Shown here: in pieces, positions 53,622-61,681 of the stretch
Layout of the letters: every line of letters begins with the position of its first letter
Position numbering within the stretch: position 1 is the stretch's first letter
Source: Lachnospiraceae bacterium
Lineage (GTDB): Bacteria; Bacillota; Clostridia; Lachnospirales; Lachnospiraceae
Reading direction: 5' to 3'
Assembly: GCA_021199495.1 (NCBI GenBank)
Contig: JAJQHY010000079.1
Location: 32,396-96,395 of the forward strand
DNA: 64,000 nt
The notes under the pieces: model-generated
Databases searched by the model: none
Told to the model about the DNA's origin: nothing
What the model saw: only the letters and a program-made list of their open reading frames with translations
Position numbers and translations under genes: made by a program

Positions 53622-53837
53622 TTAAATTCTGTTATTTCCCCGCATCTCCTCCATATACGCCTCCACATTTTTTCCTCTTTCTGTGGGAGTTACATATTGA
53701 TTCAAATCTAACTTTCTACGCTCACGCCCTGAAGTTAAAGTTTCCAGCACCACAATCAGCCGCTGCCCTTTTTTCATCTCAATTTCTTTATCCAGTACAA
53801 TACTGTTTCCGTTGTAATAGCCATTCACTGCCAACAT
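53622..53837 (-). CDS. orphan VapB/DUF104-like antitoxin
   Basis: A 71-residue protein: MLAVNGYYNGNSIVLDKEIE, then MKKGQRLIVVLETL, a small beta-rich swapped-hairpin N-terminus like those of antitoxins paired with PIN or RelE toxins, then a polar tail (LDLNQYVTPTERGKNVEAYM) that would wrap a toxin. AAGGAGG lies before the ATG. No toxin gene follows: the next downstream frame encodes a tiny membrane protein. Probably a solitary antitoxin or remnant. Confidence 0.65.
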   Translation of the reverse strand: MLAVNGYYNGNSIVLDKEIEMKKGQRLIVVLETLTSGRERRKLDLNQYVTPTERGKNVEAYMEEMRGNNRI

Positions 53838-54017
53838 AATAACACCTCCTTGCAGTTTTCATCATTATACTCCCCCATTTATTATCCGGACAACTGATTT
53901 TATGATTAAATTTTCAGTCAGCTGCAGACCCGATCTTTAAAACACCTTTCCCATGTATGTTTCGTCATTCTCTTCCGGTCGGACTCCCATGTCCGCAGGG
54001 AACTGACGTCCACATGA

Positions 54018-54143
54018 AGCATTGAGGTCTTGTTGCAGAGTGTCAAGAATCTGATGAAAAATTTAGGCCTGTCTTCCGACCAGGCCATGAATGTGCTGGG
54101 TATCTCCAATAGTGACCGCAATTCCATTGCATCAAGGCTTTAA
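54018..54143 (+). pseudogene. C-terminal remnant of an Rpn/PD-(D/E)XK-type transposase
   Basis: A plus-strand frame of 41 codons open only from 54018: EVLLQSVKNLMKNLGLSSDQ, then AMNVLGISNSDRNSIASRL and TAA. The KNLMKNL...AMxxLGI pattern is the C-terminal helix of Rpn-family recombination-promoting nucleases/putative transposases. Everything upstream has been lost. Its final codons and the following terminator are repeated at 44479-44598. Confidence 0.6.
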
Positions 54144-54230
54144 ATCTCAATAGCCTCTCTTTCGCGCGGCAAAAGCTCCGGTCAGGTGATGAGTGAACGA
54201 CCTGGCTGGAGCTTTTTATCAATCATAAAC
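54108..54230 (+). repeat. 120-bp repeat, copy 2: Rpn tail plus terminator
   Basis: Matches 44479-44598 along its whole length (AGTGACCGCAATTCCATTGC versus AGTGACCGCAGTTCCATTGC at the start; GGAGCTTTTTATCAATCATA versus GGAGCTTTTCATCAATCTTA at the end). Both copies end inside the last codons of a minus-strand gene of an immunity-like module. Confidence 0.75.
54171..54217. terminator. bidirectional hairpin terminator
   Basis: AAAAGCTCC (54171-54179) pairs with GGAGCTTTTT near 54208-54217, enclosing a further CAGGT/ACCTG pairing. It abuts the stop of the minus-strand lipoprotein at 54219 and ends the plus-strand Rpn remnant. Confidence 0.75.
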
Positions 54231-55012
54231 AGAAAGCACTCCATAGTACTGGGAAATTGTGGATTTATCTTTGACATACTGTCCTTCTGTATCCAGCCGA
54301 TAATTCAGCAAGATATAATCCATGTCGTGCAAGAGGTAATACAGCTTTTCAGCATGCTCCACATCATGGGTTTCAGCGGCAAGCCTTGCTTCATCAATGA
54401 TTTGCTGCAGATCGTTTTTCAGCGCCTCATTTAAAACGGATCCCTGTATTTCCTCCAGTAACTGAGCAAACTCTTCGGCGCTGTATTTATTCTCCGCCAC
54501 AACTTTATTTCCATATTTTTCATAATAATCAGTCTCTGTCAGGCCTTCCTGACTCATAATTTCCTGTATTGTCTGTTCATCATCGCCAGTAGCCCATCCG
54601 ATCTGAATTTCACCGCTTTCGTCAAAATAGTTCCATTTCAGGTCATCCGGGTCAGACAGGCATGAAAAGAAATTGTCATATATAATCAAGGATTCCATTT
54701 TGGTATCCGCCTCTTTCATCAGGGAGCAGAGGGTTTCAGCGTCTTCCTCAGACATTCCATCCAGTACGAGTTCTCTCATAGCCATCACATCAGTCTTGTC
54801 CGGAGCTGTTATTTCAACGCTGCCTGCTTCCCCCTGATCTGACTCCGATACTCCTGTCAATTCATCCAAAACGTCCGAATCCTCCATGAAAGATTCATCT
54901 ATTGTCTCTTCGGCACCGTTCAAACACCCCGTCAATGTCAGTACGGAAAGCAAAACAGAACCATGAAAAAAGTCAGGTTTATTGTCATTTTCTTTGGATA
55001 TTGTTTATTCAT
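54219..55012 (-). pseudogene. secreted lipoprotein with a frameshift in its signal peptide
   Basis: The main frame (from about 54953) starts within a lipobox, LSVLTLTGCLNG, and gives an acidic 235-residue mature protein (ESLIIYDNFFSCLSDPDDLK, YSAEEFAQLLEEIQGSVLNE). It has no proper start: only a TTG without ribosome binding site. The missing N-terminus is in another frame from ATG 55012 (MNKQYPKKMTINLTFFMVL), which overlaps the stop of the upstream gene, the normal arrangement. The frames need a 1-base gain or 2-base loss near 54954-54962. Two runs of T there make an indel plausible. Function unknown; probably a partner of the membrane protein upstream. Confidence 0.65.
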
Positions 55013-57161
55013 ATGATTCCCCATAAGCATCCTGAAAAGAAACATACTGCCAGCTGGCTCCGGCATCCTCAGAACTGAACAGCAGGTACATATATACCTC
55101 TGAGACAGAATCACCGGAAACCTTCACATACAAGATTCCATCCTCCTCATAGGGCGTGTAGACATAGTCCATATCCTCCGGCGTAAAATCAAAGGCGTTC
55201 CCCTTCATATCCTCCTCGCCGTCACCAACCGGAAGAAGCTCCTCCTCAAAGGTTTCTCCTCCGTCGGAAGTATAATAAATATAAGACGAATCCTGGGAGG
55301 CAAAGCTGATCAGGATAAAACCCGTTTTCTCGTCCAGAAAGTAAATGGATTCCGCCACGCCCCAGCGGCCGTTGAACGGATCCTCGTTATAAATACTACC
55401 ATTTTCAAAGGAATACCAGCGGCTTCCCGCAGCTGCGTCGATGACCGTCAGGCTCATGGATGTATTTTCATCCAGATAAAAGGTCATTCCTTCCTGACCG
55501 CCAATCAGGGTTTTGCCTTTCTGCTTCGCCGCCTCAATTTCCGCAAGCCGTTCCTCCTCCTCTTCCCGGGCCTTTATTTCCTCCACTGTATCCAGGGTTC
55601 CCACGCCCGTCACCATAGTTAATACCTTGGTATCATTCCTGTAAAGGGACAGGAGAAAACCGTCTATATCGCCATCTGTCTGATTAGCGCTTTCAATATC
55701 CTCTTTTGACAGATAATACCACACGTACGAAGGGTCTGAGGCGGATTTGGGAGAATTTCCCGTACCATATCCGCTGTAGCGAAGCGTAAAAACAATACCC
55801 TCTTCTGTGCTCACATCAGACAGATTTCCCCCGTCAGTCTCCTCATCAGAAGCAGGAGTCTGAAATCCAAAACTCTCCAGCATGGAAGTATTCCCATCGC
55901 TTATAAGAAAGTCTATCATTTCAAACATGGGAGATAACTGCTCCTGCTCCATATAATCCGTATTCGCGCGCGAACCCAGGTATACGGTCATTTCGTCGCT
56001 TTTTGAGCCGTCATAATCTATCAGCCATCCGTGATAGTCTCCTTCTTCATCAAAAGCATACAGAAGCACTTCCAGCGAAAGGATCGTCCCATACTCGTCC
56101 ATCTCAAGAACCAGCGTATCCGCCGCATACAGCTCCCAGTCACGGTCCAGTCCACACTCTTCTTCCAGCGAATCTAAAATCCCGTTCAGTCCATTTGCCA
56201 GGAAATCGAGATCTGTATCATCCAGTGCAATACTTCTTGTAGTCTTTCTGTTATACAGATAAGTTCCCAGACGCCCGTTGTAATGCTGTGCGGACTGATA
56301 AATCCGGTATCCATAGTATCCTGTCAGCCCAAGCAGGACAAGCAGTTCCACTAGAAGAACCCATTTTGGCCACTTTACTCCAATAACCCCTTTTCCCGGT
56401 TTCTTTTTTCTGATAAAATAAATGATCGTCCAGCTCAGAAACCAGAAAAGCCCGCAGGCAAACGCTGCCGCGATCAACGGCAGTCTCTGCCGGACCCCTC
56501 CGTATTCACAAAGGCTGCACAGCGCTGACAGGCCAAAGCCATATAGAATCAGAAATACCGGATTCAATAACACCGCCCAGTATAATTTCCGGTTCATAAG
56601 AGTACTCTCTGCCTTTGATTGTTGAGGAATTTTCCTGTATATTTTCTTTTTTGGAACGCTGTGCTCCAATATATTAACTACCTGGTTGAATTCACTTTCA
56701 GTAATTAAATTTTTTTCAATGTAAAATCCTCTGCAAAAAACAATTTGGCCCGTAATAATCAGCTTGCGAATATTTGCATATTTTTTTACACGCGTCTTCC
56801 CCATATAGTTCATCTCATATGTGTCTGTATTGAACGTAATAGAAACTTCCGCCTGTTCAATTTCACTCCATTTGCAATGATGGATAATGCATTCTCTTCG
56901 CTTTACATACTTGCGAAGTCTTTTCCCTTTTTGAGAAAATTCAAGTATAATATTTAAGATCCAGAGAATAATAATTTCAATAATAATCGGCAGATCAATT
57001 ATATGAAATACAAGAAAATTTGTTAACCATAGTGCAAATGTTACAAATGTTGCACAAACAACAAGAATTTCAAATATTATTATCATTCGATGCCTAGAGT
57101 TTAACGTGAGACGTCTTCTCCTGGTTAAATAATCCAGATCAGTTTTAAATTTAATTATCAT
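55005..57161 (-). CDS. large membrane protein with YcxB-like and BNR-like regions
   Basis: About 718 residues. Two N-terminal spans (IIIFEILVVCATFVTFALWL, IDLPIIIEIIILWILNIILE) precede a YcxB-like cytoplasmic domain (FNTDTYEMNYMGKTRVKKYA, NIRKLIITGQIVFCRGFYIE). Three more spans follow (near 200-285), then an extracellular region of over 400 residues ending in a sialidase/BNR-like propeller (STSMSLTV-type strands, SSYIYYTSDGGETFEEELLP, FSSEDAGASWQYVSF). I chose ATG 57161; GGAGGT lies 13 bases upstream, a little far. No enzyme activity can be claimed. Followed by a frameshifted lipoprotein gene with overlapping ends. Confidence 0.65.
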   Translation of the reverse strand: MIIKFKTDLDYLTRRRRLTLNSRHRMIIIFEILVVCATFVTFALWLTNFLVFHIIDLPIIIEIIILWILNIILEFSQKGKRLRKYVKRRECIIHHCKWSEIEQAEVSITFNTDTYEMNYMGKTRVKKYANIRKLIITGQIVFCRGFYIEKNLITESEFNQVVNILEHSVPKKKIYRKIPQQSKAESTLMNRKLYWAVLLNPVFLILYGFGLSALCSLCEYGGVRQRLPLIAAAFACGLFWFLSWTIIYFIRKKKPGKGVIGVKWPKWVLLVELLVLLGLTGYYGYRIYQSAQHYNGRLGTYLYNRKTTRSIALDDTDLDFLANGLNGILDSLEEECGLDRDWELYAADTLVLEMDEYGTILSLEVLLYAFDEEGDYHGWLIDYDGSKSDEMTVYLGSRANTDYMEQEQLSPMFEMIDFLISDGNTSMLESFGFQTPASDEETDGGNLSDVSTEEGIVFTLRYSGYGTGNSPKSASDPSYVWYYLSKEDIESANQTDGDIDGFLLSLYRNDTKVLTMVTGVGTLDTVEEIKAREEEEERLAEIEAAKQKGKTLIGGQEGMTFYLDENTSMSLTVIDAAAGSRWYSFENGSIYNEDPFNGRWGVAESIYFLDEKTGFILISFASQDSSYIYYTSDGGETFEEELLPVGDGEEDMKGNAFDFTPEDMDYVYTPYEEDGILYVKVSGDSVSEVYMYLLFSSEDAGASWQYVSFQDAYGESYE

Positions 57162-57234
57162 TCTCGAGACGCGTACCTCCTTCATTTATAGAGATGCTTC
57201 GATTATTTGTTTTGGTTCTTTTACAAGTTGAATT

Positions 57235-57408
57235 TCAGGTGGCAAGTACTGTAATTGCGCCTGTAGTCATATTGACATAATACCAGTTCCTGCAAGGAAG
57301 GTAATACTTCTCCTCACCGCTCCCGGAAAAAACAAAATACTGTGCAAACACGTACTCTCCATTCTGCATAGTATGAGCATTAGGAGTGATTTTTTCATGT
57401 GCTTTCAC
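57235..57408 (-). pseudogene. possible remnant of a small secreted protein
   Basis: Between two genes the minus strand has GAGGTG followed by ATG and a signal-like start (MKKSLLMLIL), which soon turns into unlikely sequence, while another frame reads MQNGEYVFAQYFVFSGSGEE, then KYYLPCRNWYYVNMTTGAIT, protein-like to its stop at 57235. A frameshifted small gene would explain both. Weak evidence. Confidence 0.3.
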
Positions 57409-57464
57409 CTCGTGAGTATATTTTATAATTACATATACAAGATTTCTGTTCCTTTATTGCCATA

Positions 57465-57869
57465 TCAGTTTTCGTTTTGTTCAGCCTCATACCCTTCATT
57501 CTCTACTGTTTCTGCGAACGGAAGAAAATAATATGCCGTAGGCTGTTTTGAACCAATCAACGTGATTAAGACCCCCTCTTCTGTCCATTCCACTTCAAAA
57601 TCCGCCGGATATCCTCCATTGGAAACGGAAGCCTCAAATGATGATCTGTATAAATCCTCATATCTAAGGAGACTTATTTTCAGATCATCATACAATACAC
57701 TTGGTTTTCCAAGCTCAACAATTGTGCAAATATAATTGCCATCAGGTGACTCCTCACTATACAAAACCGTTTTCCCGCTTGTAGCAAAACAAACACAAAC
57801 ATCTGCTATTACGAAAATGGTAATGCCTGTTTCTATTATAAATATAATTCTAAATAATCGGCCTTTCAC
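57465..57869 (-). CDS. small secreted/anchored protein, DUF5412-like
   Basis: A 134-residue protein with an N-terminal span (LFRIIFIIETGITIFVIADV) and a beta-rich domain (VLYSEESPDGNYICTIVELG, FEVEWTEEGVLITLIGSKQP). The S-P-D-G-x-Y pattern followed by a W-x-x-x-x-V strand is common in DUF5412-type proteins. GTG start with GGGAGA eight bases upstream. It lies upstream of the membrane protein gene on the same strand. Function unknown. Confidence 0.55.
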   Translation of the reverse strand: MKGRLFRIIFIIETGITIFVIADVCVCFATSGKTVLYSEESPDGNYICTIVELGKPSVLYDDLKISLLRYEDLYRSSFEASVSNGGYPADFEVEWTEEGVLITLIGSKQPTAYYFLPFAETVENEGYEAEQNEN

Positions 57870-58013
57870 TCAATTTTCTCCCAACGCAGCTTCTGTTGCT
57901 ACCATATAGCCCAATTCACCGCTTCTCAGTAAAAAGTATAACACAGCCACTCTGCATAAGTCTTTTAAGATTTCCTTAATGTTGAATTTACTGCGGACAT
58001 ATGGTGGCTCCGT

Positions 58014-58059
58014 GAAAAAGAAAGCTGCTGCCAAAGGCTAATTTCTTGCCCCTGACAGC
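58014..58059 (-). terminator. rho-independent terminator of the second ABC module
   Basis: On the minus strand GCTGTCAGGGGC pairs with GCCTTTGGCAGC (12 bp with G-U pairs), followed by AGCTTTCTTTTTC. Located about 25 bp past the ATPase stop. Confidence 0.75.
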
Positions 58060-58081
58060 GGTTTATCTTTTGTCATCTTCC

Positions 58082-58723
58082 TTATCCCTGCAAAAATCTC
58101 CCGTTCTCCATCTCATACACCGTATCGCACAGATAGTCGATATCCGCCCTGTTGTGACTGGCCAACAGGATGATCTTCCCCTTTTTCTTTTCCTCCAGCA
58201 GAAGCTCCCTCACTTCCTGGATACCCTGCCGGTCCAGGCCGTTCATCGGCTCGTCCATAATCAGGATTGGCATCTCCTCCATCAGCACCTGGGCGATTGC
58301 CAGCCTCTGCTTCATCCCCAGGGAATATTTGGAAACCCGCTTTTTCCCGGTGTCCTCCAGATGAACCTTCTGAAGCATCTCCTCTATGAATTCCGGATTC
58401 TTTTTATGCCGCAGGCCATAGAGAATCTCCAGATTTTTCCGTCCGCTGTACTCCCCAATGAAGGATGGCTCCTCAATAGTAAAGGCGATGTTGCGCGGCA
58501 TATCATCCCCGATACCAACTTTTTTGCCGTTGATCGTGATCTTCCCTTCATTCACGGCAAAGAAGCCGCAGATACATTTAAACAGAACGGTCTTGCCGCA
58601 GCCATTATGGCCGGAAAAGCCGACTATATTTCCATTTGAGGCAGTGAAGGAAATGTCTGTGAGCGCCGTCCCTTCCTTGAATTTCTTGGTGATATGGTCC
58701 ACTACAAGTTCATATTCCTGCAT
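58082..58723 (-). CDS. ABC transporter ATP-binding protein (second immunity-like module)
   Basis: A 213-residue ATPase: Walker A GFSGHNGCGKTVLFKCICGF, signature YSLGMKQRLAIAQVLMEEMP, Walker B ILIMDEPMNGLD, switch His LASHNRADID. The internal EEPSFIGEYSGRKNLEILYG parallels IETPAFLKEYDGFQNLSMLA of the ATPase at 49238, showing that they are paralogues. GGAGG precedes the ATG, which overlaps the permease stop by 1 bp. Drives the two permeases encoded upstream. Confidence 0.92.
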   Translation of the reverse strand: MQEYELVVDHITKKFKEGTALTDISFTASNGNIVGFSGHNGCGKTVLFKCICGFFAVNEGKITINGKKVGIGDDMPRNIAFTIEEPSFIGEYSGRKNLEILYGLRHKKNPEFIEEMLQKVHLEDTGKKRVSKYSLGMKQRLAIAQVLMEEMPILIMDEPMNGLDRQGIQEVRELLLEEKKKGKIILLASHNRADIDYLCDTVYEMENGRFLQG

Positions 58724-59559
58724 TATAATTTCCTCCGGTTATTTTCCTGGGTCTCCCGCACCCTCATAAAGGCCAGGGCGAGGCAGAGCACTGTCAACAG
58801 CAATAGCATCACGATGATATAGCTTTCCGTGGGGTAATCCGGATTGACGGATGAATATTGGTAATTCAGCTGGATAAAGGTGGTCGGGGAATAGCGGTAC
58901 AGGGACGGGTTTTTCACCGCTGCCAGTCCTAAAAACACCACTGCGCTCGCGGCAATCGGCCCCGCCATCCTGGAATACGTGTTCAGCCACAGGACCAGGC
59001 TTCCCATCATTCCCAGCAAAAGCCCCATATTCAGAAGTACCAGCAGATTCGCCATGCCCGGCATATAATTGGAAAGTACTGACCTCGATGTGGAAATATA
59101 GAGATTATACTTTAAAACAATGCTGGTGTCAGACAGGGAAATCCATCCGTTTCCCCACTCTGAACTCCACGCAAGGACCGGCAACAGCAGTAGATTCTCC
59201 AGTACAAAGAGGAACACCGTGTAAAGCCAGCCAAAAGTCAGGACATACAGTTCCTGGGCAACAATCCATTTGCTGACACCAAGCCTTGCAATATAATATC
59301 GCTCCTTCTCCCTGTCCAGAGGGAAATTCGACACAGCGTAAATGAAGATCAGCAGAAAACACAGACCCACGTACTTATTATTCCAGATCAGGGCAAAGCC
59401 CCACTGGGTCATTTTAACCCCCTGGCTCAGGCAGTATTTTCTCACGCTCATAAGAAAACAATCCATCGTCATAACCGTCAGAAGCACTGCGGAGAACATC
59501 CGCCAGGAAAGAAGACTTCTTCTCGTCACATTGGCATAGAATTTCAGGATTCCGCTCAC
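58723..59559 (-). CDS. ABC-2-type permease (second immunity-like module)
   Basis: About 278 residues with six spans (YVGLCFLLIFIYAVSNFPLD, VLTFGWLYTVFLFVLENLLL, VLLNMGLLLGMMGSLVLWLN, PIAASAVVFLGLAAV, IIVMLLLLTVLCLALAFMRV). The cytoplasmic loop DREKERYYIARLGVSKWIVA is in the position of the basic loop of the 47.5-49 kb permeases. I choose the GTG at 59559, which overlaps the stop of the upstream permease (GTGA) and has AAGGTGA ahead; an upstream ATG adds 18 residues that lie within the other gene. Confidence 0.85.
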   Translation of the reverse strand: MSGILKFYANVTRRSLLSWRMFSAVLLTVMTMDCFLMSVRKYCLSQGVKMTQWGFALIWNNKYVGLCFLLIFIYAVSNFPLDREKERYYIARLGVSKWIVAQELYVLTFGWLYTVFLFVLENLLLLPVLAWSSEWGNGWISLSDTSIVLKYNLYISTSRSVLSNYMPGMANLLVLLNMGLLLGMMGSLVLWLNTYSRMAGPIAASAVVFLGLAAVKNPSLYRYSPTTFIQLNYQYSSVNPDYPTESYIIVMLLLLTVLCLALAFMRVRETQENNRRKL

Positions 59560-60323
59560 TGGCTCACCTTCTTTCTGATACTCCACAGGATGGCGCGATA
59601 CAACAGATAACACAACAGGGCCGTAACAGCCAGGGCATAGACAAGATCTGCCACATCATTTCCCCATACTCCATATGTACCGCCCAGAATCATAGCCAGA
59701 TTCAGATAGTCCGCCTTCAGATGCCCGTTCACATAAAAGGTCAGCACATAGTAAGCCGCCACCGGAACACTGTACATGACAGACAGGTTGTGTATCCAGA
59801 TGGAAAAAAGCAAAACCAGCATGCATAAAACCAGGCAATATAAAGATTTGTGGAAGGAAGACATCACAAGGAAAAACCAGTATTTACCATTCACGATCAG
59901 ATTGTAATATAACAGGCTCCCGGCAAGGCCGCTGGCCGTGTCTGCGGTTCCGACAGGCTGAAAACGAGAATGAATAAAGACAAACAGCAGCTTACCCAGA
60001 ATAAACGCTGCCATCGTGGACAGAAGCGCTGCCACTACTTTCGCACGGACATAGACCTTAGGGCTCACTCTGCCCAGATTATTCCGGATATTTCCGTAAG
60101 AGAAATCGTCATAAATACAGGTGGAGTAGGGGAGCAGTCCGACGATATATGCTAAAAAAATCTGGCTTCTGTCGTGGATGTAGACATATCTATGTACCGT
60201 GCTGCTGATATAGTGGGTGCAAAAAAGCAGAGTAAATCCGCAAACCGCCGCCCCCAGCAGGACACTCACCGGGAACTTCCAGGAGCAAAACGCCCGCTTT
60301 AAGTCCATTTTCAGCGCTTTCAT
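59556..60323 (-). CDS. ABC-2-type permease (second immunity-like module)
   Basis: A 255-residue membrane protein with six spans (VSVLLGAAVCGFTLLFCTHY, KVVAALLSTMAAFILGKLLF, LVLCMLVLLFSIWIHNLSVM, LVYALAVTALLCYLLYRAIL). YDDFSYGNIRNNLGRVSPKV is the cytoplasmic loop typical of ABC-2 permeases that read D-x-x-x-x-x-x-x-N-x-L-x-R. The ATG starts 1 bp after the stop of the lipoprotein-like gene upstream, with GGAGGTGA in that gene's last codons, so the four genes form a tightly coupled operon. Confidence 0.88.
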   Translation of the reverse strand: MKALKMDLKRAFCSWKFPVSVLLGAAVCGFTLLFCTHYISSTVHRYVYIHDRSQIFLAYIVGLLPYSTCIYDDFSYGNIRNNLGRVSPKVYVRAKVVAALLSTMAAFILGKLLFVFIHSRFQPVGTADTASGLAGSLLYYNLIVNGKYWFFLVMSSFHKSLYCLVLCMLVLLFSIWIHNLSVMYSVPVAAYYVLTFYVNGHLKADYLNLAMILGGTYGVWGNDVADLVYALAVTALLCYLLYRAILWSIRKKVSQ

Positions 60324-60324
60324 T

Positions 60325-61518
60325 TTACCCGATCACCTCCCCTGTCGTCGCGTTGATATATACAGCATATATGTCTAAAAGACTTGATCCTTCCAGTTCT
60401 ATCGACCGCTGTCCGTAAAAAATCCAGACCGGGACCAGGGAGTAGCCCTCTCCCCGAACAGATACCGGAAGCACCAGCAGGGCAATATCCGTGATTTCAA
60501 TAGGAGATGCCTCTGCCGCCTCTGCGGAGCTTTGCCTGTAAACCTCCACAATCTCTTCAAAATCAATCAATTCCATTTTTTCTTCACTGTATGAAATATC
60601 ATACAGCAGCGTTGTGTCCATACTGAACACCCCGCTTTTGCCTGTCACGGCAGTATGTGTCCCGTGTTCCAGGACATCTCCCGCGCCCTTCAGGCCCCTG
60701 GTATTGATTATTCGTACCCCATTGCAGGTCTGCCAGATCTCACACCAGTAGCAGTCATCCTCCTCACTCCAGTCATACTCCGGCTTGCGGTCCGTACCGT
60801 CCATAAACAGCTCCACCGCTTCTTCCTCCATGGTCTCATAATCTAATGTCCAGTGTCTGATATATAGTTCCCCCTGAAAGCCAATCAAGTCAAAAAGTGA
60901 CTGGATGCTCTCATCGCAATCCTCCAGGGAAAAATCATCAAATGCAGTCTCCTCCGGATAATGATCCCGGTTATACTCTTCCGTTCCCACATTAAAATCA
61001 TATGCGTAGCGAACTGCGTTCCAGTATGTACCTGTTACGATTGTCAGATCCGTATATTCCGGGTCAAAATTTAAAATAAAATCATCATCACCCCAATATG
61101 AAATCGCTTCGTCATTGGTTGCATGCAGATACGGATGATATCCCTCAAAATAAGTGAGGATGTCATCCGCCTTATCTTCAAAAGTCAGCACTGTCGCAGT
61201 CGCTTCATAATACCCGTTCTCCCGCACTTCGTCCGGGACATCCACAACTGCGTTTATGGTATTGGCGTCGTTTATCACTTCCGCATATGTATAGGGAAAA
61301 TCCTGCGTCTGCGTTACGGCAGAAGATGAACTACTGCCCGCCTGTGAAATATCAGTTCCGTCCGACAATGAAGAATCTGATGCACTCTCTCCTTCATTTT
61401 CCTGCGGTATACTGTTCTTTGACTGCTCACGCACTGGCAATGTCACAATCCCTTTTGCAAACAATACGATACAAACCAGAAGCACTGCCAGGATTCCATA
61501 GCACAATAACCTTTTCAT
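60325..61518 (-). CDS. secreted DUF6034-like protein of the second ABC module
   Basis: A 397-residue protein with an N-terminal signal anchor (LLCYGILAVLLVCIVLFAKG) but no lipobox Cys at the normal place, a Ser-rich linker (ASDSSLSDGTDISQAGSSSS) and a large acidic, beta-rich domain (NAVVDVPDEVRENGYYEATA, SEEDDCYWCEIWQTCNGVRI, VPVWIFYGQRSIELEGSSLL). The last segment (LLDIYAVYINATTGEVIG) is typical of DUF6034/PepSY-like secreted proteins. AAAGGGGGAA precedes the ATG. First gene of the operon with two permeases and an ATPase; probably an extracellular sensor or binder for the exported compound. Confidence 0.7.
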   Translation of the reverse strand: MKRLLCYGILAVLLVCIVLFAKGIVTLPVREQSKNSIPQENEGESASDSSLSDGTDISQAGSSSSSAVTQTQDFPYTYAEVINDANTINAVVDVPDEVRENGYYEATATVLTFEDKADDILTYFEGYHPYLHATNDEAISYWGDDDFILNFDPEYTDLTIVTGTYWNAVRYAYDFNVGTEEYNRDHYPEETAFDDFSLEDCDESIQSLFDLIGFQGELYIRHWTLDYETMEEEAVELFMDGTDRKPEYDWSEEDDCYWCEIWQTCNGVRIINTRGLKGAGDVLEHGTHTAVTGKSGVFSMDTTLLYDISYSEEKMELIDFEEIVEVYRQSSAEAAEASPIEITDIALLVLPVSVRGEGYSLVPVWIFYGQRSIELEGSSLLDIYAVYINATTGEVIG

Positions 61519-61681
61519 TGCTGTTCCCCCTTTTACATGAATTCACTGCTATACTATTTTTCCTAGTCTTTTGCTACTATACTTCTGACTTGTTTTCGAT
61601 TTATTGTCATTTTATTATCAAGCTGTTAACTTTCTTTTTCACAAAGCTCCTCTTTCTGCTGCATGATATAATCGTTATGCC

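Noticed and set aside
53918..54127. 69-codon minus-strand frame
   Set aside because: No ribosome binding site, overlaps the plus-strand Rpn remnant, and the composition is not protein-like.
54190..54201. GTGAACGA octamer in the terminator at 54 kb as a third competence-type leader
   Set aside because: It lies inside a terminator hairpin, not before a start codon, and the corresponding bases of the other repeat copy (44 kb) differ. Probably chance.
61519..61681. Very short frames with a ribosome binding site (11 and 15 codons)
   Set aside because: Too short and unsupported; a leader peptide cannot be told from chance.
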